A stretch of DNA of 64,000 nucleotides, from NCBI GenBank assembly GCA_017301995.1, contig JAFLEH010000011.1:62001-126000 (forward strand). Direction: 5' to 3'. Of this stretch, positions 59,795 through 64,000 are shown in pieces. A program made the translations under genes and the position numbers. Numbering within the stretch: position 1 is the stretch's first letter; every line of letters starts with the position of its first letter. The notes under the pieces were generated by a model. It saw only the letters and a list, made by a program, of their open reading frames with translations. It had not been told where the DNA came from and ran no database searches. This DNA is from Verrucomicrobiota bacterium. Its GTDB lineage: Bacteria > Verrucomicrobiota > Verrucomicrobiia > Verrucomicrobiales > Akkermansiaceae.

Positions 59795-61888
59795 ATGTCT
59801 CCGCTATCAACCCGCCCGACCAACGCCGTTTTGGATTCTCCCTCCGTTTCACCCACCCTGAAACGGGAAACCCGCAGATGGCTTGCGGCCGGATTGGGCG
59901 GTGAAAATCCCCAACCTGTGTTTCACGCGGTGCCGGATGACACGCCCGTGGTCGCGCTGCCGGGATTGGCCCCCGAAATCGCCCGCGACATCGGCAAGAA
60001 CTGCGGGCGGCGTGTGCTGCCCTATCGGATGCAGGATCGCTACGACAGAAATCGGGAACCGCGCGATTTTTGCAGCGTGACCCTCGACAACGGCTTGCTC
60101 AAGGCGGTGTTCCTTCCGGAATTGGGAGGACGGCTGGTTTCGCTCTTTGATCGCGAGGCAAACCGTGAACTGCTGTTCGACAATCCGGTGTTCCAGCCGG
60201 CGAATCTCGCGCTGCGCGACGCATGGTTCGCCGGAGGGATCGAGTGGAACGTCGGCCGCTTTGGCCACGCGCATCACACCTGCGCGCCGGTGTTTGCCGC
60301 GGCCATTCCGGGAGTCTGTGGCGGCCAAGGGCTGAGGCTCTACGACTTCGAGCGGCTCAGCGGATTGTTTTGGCAGTTGGATTTCCATCTGCCTCCAGGA
60401 TCGCGGTTTTTATATGTATTCACACGGGTTTTGAATCCGCGCGATGAGGAGGTGCCGCTGTATTGGTGGTCCAATATCGCGGTTCCGGAGACACCCGGCT
60501 TGCGGGTGCTTGCGCCCGCCGAAGAAAGCGTGTTTGTTTCCTACAGCGATCCATCCGGACGCCTAGCATACGGGCAGGCGAGGCTTCCCGGATTGCCCAC
60601 CATCGGCGGAAACGATGGGACCTATCCGGAGAACCTCGGATTCACCAACGAGTTCTTCTTCCAATGCCAGGGCGAGGCCATGCCGTGGGAGGCGGCGCTG
60701 GACGCCACCGGAGCCGGTTTGTTGGAAGCCTCCACGCCGCCGCTGAACGTGCGCAAGGTGTTTTCGTGGGGCATGCATGCGGGAGGGCGCCGCTGGCAGG
60801 ATTATCTAACTGGAGACGGGCGTTCCTATCTGGAAATCCAGGCGGGTCTCGCACCCACCCAGCAACACACCATTCCGATGGCGGCCAACAGTTCGCTTTC
60901 CTGGACACAGGCGTTCGGTTTCCTCCAGGCGGATGCGGCGCGGGTTCATCATGCGGATTGGTCCGTGGCGCGCGGCGCTGTCAGGGAAGCGATGGAACCG
61001 CGTATCAGCGCGTCCGATCTCGCGCGCATCCATCAGGCCGCTTCGGTGTTGGCGGATCGTGCTGGCATTGAGGCGCTCCATTCGGGATCCGGGTGGGGCG
61101 CATTGGAGTTGGCGCGACGGGGCAGCGCGGGATTGGATGCGTTGCCCGCCGCATTCGATTTCGCGCCGGAAACCATGGGTCCCGACCAGCAAGCATGGCT
61201 TGGACTCGTCGTATCGGACGTGTTTCCGGACCCGGATCCGTCCGATCCGCCGGGAGCTTGGATGATCCAAACTGAATGGCTGGAATTGTTGGAACGCCAT
61301 CTGGCAAATGCCAGCCGCCCGTCATGGTTCGCTCTGCTCCATCTCGGAGTGATGAGGATGGAAGCGGGGGACGAGGCCGGTGCGGTGGCGGCATGGGAAG
61401 AATCCATGGGAGCGAGTCCATCCGCCTGGGCGTGCCGCAATCTCGCGGCGGCGGCCGCCAGGCGAGGAGACCGGGACGGGGCGTTGGAGCGATACGCGCG
61501 GGCGTGGAAGCTCGCCACCGAGGCAGGTCCGCCCGATGCGTCGTTCGCCATCGAATATCTCACGGAGTCGAATCTCGCCGGCCGCTTCGGCATGTCATGG
61601 ACATTCTATCTGAATCTTCCCGGCACCCTCCGCGAATCCGATCCGGTGCGCTTGGAAGCGGCCAAAGCCGCCTTCGCGCTTGATGATTTGGACTTTGTGG
61701 AGTCCGTGCTGGCGCGGGAGTTCGCAACCGTCCGCGAGGGTGCCCGCGACCTAACGGAGTTGTGGTTCGGTGTCCAGGCCAAACGCATTGCGGAGGGTCT
61801 CGGCGTGCCTGCGGATGAGGGAATCTCCGAGAAGGTTAGACAAACCATGCGTCCCCCGTTTTTGATCGACTTCCGGGTTAACGAATAG
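59795..61888 (+). CDS. DUF5107-domain protein
   Basis: A 697-residue protein without a signal peptide. It contains the DUF5107 core: CSVTLDNGLLKAVFLPELGGRLVSLFDREANRELLF (parts), WFAGGIEWNVGRFGHAH and RVLNPRDEEVPLYWWSNIAVPE, a galactose-mutarotase-like beta sandwich, followed by a helical region with TPR-like repeats (GAVAAWEESMGASPSAWACRNLAAAAARRGDRDGALERYARA in parts). DUF5107 proteins are thought to act on sugars in the cytoplasm. A TTG at 59786 could be the start; the ATG at 59795 is preferred. The next gene starts 12 bases after its stop. Confidence 0.8.
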   Translation: MSPLSTRPTNAVLDSPSVSPTLKRETRRWLAAGLGGENPQPVFHAVPDDTPVVALPGLAPEIARDIGKNCGRRVLPYRMQDRYDRNREPRDFCSVTLDNGLLKAVFLPELGGRLVSLFDREANRELLFDNPVFQPANLALRDAWFAGGIEWNVGRFGHAHHTCAPVFAAAIPGVCGGQGLRLYDFERLSGLFWQLDFHLPPGSRFLYVFTRVLNPRDEEVPLYWWSNIAVPETPGLRVLAPAEESVFVSYSDPSGRLAYGQARLPGLPTIGGNDGTYPENLGFTNEFFFQCQGEAMPWEAALDATGAGLLEASTPPLNVRKVFSWGMHAGGRRWQDYLTGDGRSYLEIQAGLAPTQQHTIPMAANSSLSWTQAFGFLQADAARVHHADWSVARGAVREAMEPRISASDLARIHQAASVLADRAGIEALHSGSGWGALELARRGSAGLDALPAAFDFAPETMGPDQQAWLGLVVSDVFPDPDPSDPPGAWMIQTEWLELLERHLANASRPSWFALLHLGVMRMEAGDEAGAVAAWEESMGASPSAWACRNLAAAAARRGDRDGALERYARAWKLATEAGPPDASFAIEYLTESNLAGRFGMSWTFYLNLPGTLRESDPVRLEAAKAAFALDDLDFVESVLAREFATVREGARDLTELWFGVQAKRIAEGLGVPADEGISEKVRQTMRPPFLIDFRVNE

Positions 61889-61900
61889 CCCACCAATGCC

Positions 61901-64000
61901 ATGAAACGCCTGCTTGCTCTTGTGCTAATTCTTGGAACAGTTATCGCGCGGTCCGCGCCAACGCCCGGCGAACCCCACGCGGACTATGGCGTGCCCGACC
62001 GCCCATGGAAGATTGAACTCGGGCACCATCGGGCGTTGGTTGAAGTGGAACAACCGGCGGATGTGGTTCACGCCCATCTGCCGTGGCGCGTTCAGTTCGG
62101 AGGCATGGAGAACCACCGGATCATCGTGATCCATGCCGCCAGTGGACAGGAAATCGCCAATGTGGTGCGGGCCGCCGCCGACCGGATCGCTGGTGACATT
62201 TTGTTTGAGGCGAAGGGTGCCGGCACCTATTTCATCCACTATCTGCCGCTGCGGCCCTATCAAAGCCTGAACGATCCCAGCGACTATGTGCCCTACACAT
62301 GCGCCGCGACACCGGAGTGGCGGTCCAGGAACGGACTGGACGACGCGGGACTCGCTATCAAGTCATGGATGGGAAAGTTTCCCGAGGCGAAGCTCGTGCG
62401 GTTCGAGGCACGCAGCGAAATGGACCGTTTCGATCCGATGGCGGTGATCGCCACCCCGGAGGAGACGGCGGCACTGTTGGGCTCCTCGCCACCGCCGATG
62501 GTGCTGTTTCCCGAAGACCGGACTCGTCCGATCCGGATGAAACGCGATCTGCCGCTGCGGTGGATCGAGACCGGACCGTCGGACACGTTCACCGGTGCCG
62601 CCCAACAGGACGAATACTACACCTTCCAAGTCGGAGTCTTCGCGCCAAAGCAGGCGCTCAGCCGGATTTCCGCAGAGCCAACCGATCTATCGGGACCGGA
62701 TGGTGCGAAGATTCCGGCGTCGGCGGTCACCTGCTTCAATCTGGGCGGGATTGATAGCAAGGGCGCGCCGTTTTCGAAGACCGTCAACGTGCCGGCGGGC
62801 GGCGTGCAGGCGCTTTGGTTCGGGGTGGACGTGGCGGCCGACCAAAAGCCCGGTATCTATCAGGGAACCATCGCCGTGGGAGCGGACGGAGTTGCGCCAA
62901 TGACGATCGCCGTGCGGTTGGAGGTGGCTGAGGGGAAGATCGCCGCGCGTGGTGACAACGAGCCATGGCGGCACTCGCGCCTGCGCTGGCTCAACTCGAC
63001 CGCTGGGACCGGCGGGTCGGTTCCTTCGTCTCACAACCCGATCAAGGTTGATGGGGGAAAGATATCTTGTTCGGGGCGCACCATTACACTCGCCCGCTCC
63101 GGGTTGCCCACGCAGATCGCCGCGGGCGGGAAGACCGCGCTGGCGGAACCGATGCGGTTCGTAATCGAAGGGAATGCGGGTCCGATCGATGTAAAGACCG
63201 ATGCTCTCGAGTGGGTGAGGCAGACACCCGCCCGCGTGTCTTGGAAAAGCCGATCCGGAGCGCCGGGCATGGAACTCGGATGCGAGGGAGAACTCGAATA
63301 TGATGGCCATGCGCGCTATCGCATTTTTCTAACCGCATCCGGTGATCTCGATTTGCGCGACATCCGCCTTGAGCTTCCGCTGAGGCCGGAAGCCGCGCCC
63401 TATCTGCTCGGCGCGGGTTATGCGGGCGGGGCGCGGCCGGAGGATTTCCGTTGGGCGTGGCAGGGGCCGTACAACAGCTTCTGGATCGGCTCCGCCGATG
63501 TGGGGTTGCAATGCAAGCTCTTGGGAGGTTCCTACACCGGACCGATGCTCGCTCTCTACCACCCGGCCCCGCCGGCGTCGTGGTTCAACGGCGGAAAGGG
63601 CGGGCTAACCATCTCGGAGCGGGGCGGTATCGTGCTGGCAAGCGCGTTCTCCGGGCCGCGGCGGATCAAGGCCGGTGAATCGCTCGTTTTCGAGTTCTCC
63701 CTGCTGACGACCCCGGTGCGGCCGTTGGATCCGTCCGCCCATCTTCGGTCGCGCTATTTCCACTGCGGCGACAACTGGCGGGCCGATGGCGCCGGCAACG
63801 ACCCGCTCCCTCCCAAGGAGATGCTCAAGGCCGGCGTGAACGTGGTGAACCTCCATCACGCCTCGACCTTCAATCCTTATATCAACTATCCGTTTCTCCG
63901 GTCCGCGGAGCTGCGCGACCTGACATCCCGGATGCACCAACACGGTGTGAAAATCAAGATCTACGACACCGTGCGCGAATTGACCAACATGGTGACCGAG
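61901..64000 (+). CDS. Exported DUF6067-type glycoside hydrolase, cut by the window end
   Basis: At least 700 residues, open to the last base. Signal peptide MKRLLALVLILGTVIARSAP. The N-terminal half is beta-rich and carries a carbohydrate-binding-like region; from about residue 615 the sequence RSRYFHCGDNWRADGAGN, MLKAGVNVVNLHHASTFNPYINYPFLRS, and HGVKIKIYDTVRELTNMV resembles the barrel start of DUF6067 proteins, recalled from Bacteroidota homologues. Catalytic residues should follow beyond the window. It is likely coexpressed with the DUF5107 gene, 12 bases upstream. Confidence 0.8.
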   Translation, partial: MKRLLALVLILGTVIARSAPTPGEPHADYGVPDRPWKIELGHHRALVEVEQPADVVHAHLPWRVQFGGMENHRIIVIHAASGQEIANVVRAAADRIAGDILFEAKGAGTYFIHYLPLRPYQSLNDPSDYVPYTCAATPEWRSRNGLDDAGLAIKSWMGKFPEAKLVRFEARSEMDRFDPMAVIATPEETAALLGSSPPPMVLFPEDRTRPIRMKRDLPLRWIETGPSDTFTGAAQQDEYYTFQVGVFAPKQALSRISAEPTDLSGPDGAKIPASAVTCFNLGGIDSKGAPFSKTVNVPAGGVQALWFGVDVAADQKPGIYQGTIAVGADGVAPMTIAVRLEVAEGKIAARGDNEPWRHSRLRWLNSTAGTGGSVPSSHNPIKVDGGKISCSGRTITLARSGLPTQIAAGGKTALAEPMRFVIEGNAGPIDVKTDALEWVRQTPARVSWKSRSGAPGMELGCEGELEYDGHARYRIFLTASGDLDLRDIRLELPLRPEAAPYLLGAGYAGGARPEDFRWAWQGPYNSFWIGSADVGLQCKLLGGSYTGPMLALYHPAPPASWFNGGKGGLTISERGGIVLASAFSGPRRIKAGESLVFEFSLLTTPVRPLDPSAHLRSRYFHCGDNWRADGAGNDPLPPKEMLKAGVNVVNLHHASTFNPYINYPFLRSAELRDLTSRMHQHGVKIKIYDTVRELTNMVTE

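Overview
The window is a GC-rich chromosomal segment with the gene content of a heterotrophic member of the Verrucomicrobiota, most likely a Verrucomicrobiaceae-type lineage (Luteolibacter/Haloferula-like). That placement is inferred from the mix of families: formylglycine sulfatases, DUF1080 and lactonase proteins, GH29 and GH95 fucosidase-type enzymes, DUF5703, DUF5107 and DUF6067 proteins, a Tat-exported Gfo/Idh/MocA oxidoreductase, DUF5069, a SET-domain protein and FloA/NfeD. No rRNA, tRNA, CRISPR array, intact transposase or prophage was seen.

Layout. 0.4-2.9 kb: a lipoprotein gene divergent from a BlaI-type repressor and an M56 peptidase pair. 3.4-5.1 kb: an overlapping pair of uncharacterised genes (possible Imm26-like fold; DUF4328). 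5.4-7.7 kb: the ferrous iron operon feoA-feoB-Cys-rich membrane protein. 7.7-8.2 kb: a small heat shock protein. 8.6-8.8 kb: a frameshifted gene remnant. 8.9-14.6 kb: an ABC ATPase, FtsX-type permease, HlyD adaptor and GDSL hydrolase apparently in one operon. 14.8-17.1 kb: GH95-type hydrolase. 17.2-19.6 kb: FMN reductase, pirin and a divergent LysR regulator. 20.5-22.7 kb: etfB-etfA with a small membrane protein. 23.7-29.3 kb: sulfatase, methyltransferase, DUF1080 and lactonase. 29.5-31.7 kb: HPr and Enzyme I of the PTS. 33.6-36.9 kb: ileS-lspA. 37.1-38.8 kb: GH29 fucosidase. 39.1-42.6 kb: NfeD, NfeD-short and FloA. 42.8-46.9 kb: beta-barrel protein, OprB-type porin and second sulfatase. 47.1-49.6 kb: PQQ-propeller lipoprotein and glycosyltransferase. 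49.9-52.3 kb: hflK-hflC plus a small gene. 52.9-55.5 kb: parB, an exported protein, SET-domain protein and an alkyltransferase. 55.5-64 kb: Gfo/Idh/MocA oxidoreductase, DUF5703 hydrolase, DUF5107 protein and a DUF6067 protein cut by the window end.

Taken together the genes describe a saprophyte that exports enzymes against fucose-containing and sulfated glycans, with TonB-independent porins, sugar-oxidising enzymes and ordinary housekeeping genes around them. The glycan genes are scattered rather than arranged in one polysaccharide utilisation locus.

The most unusual content is non-coding. The intergenic regions hold several families of small dispersed elements: (1) a 286-bp MITE-like element with 20-bp terminal inverted repeats and a perfect 8-bp target duplication; (2) three copies (two palindromic, one half) of a REP/RAYT-type element; (3) three copies of a roughly 190-bp element rich in CCACTGA/TCAGTGG; (4) a 21-bp hairpin element found between genes and also inside the coding region of ileS; and (5) a mixed repeat cluster before parB. 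In addition the pentamer GTTAG/CTAAC is strongly favoured over all other TTAG contexts throughout the window, except in the 42.8-46.9 kb porin/sulfatase block.
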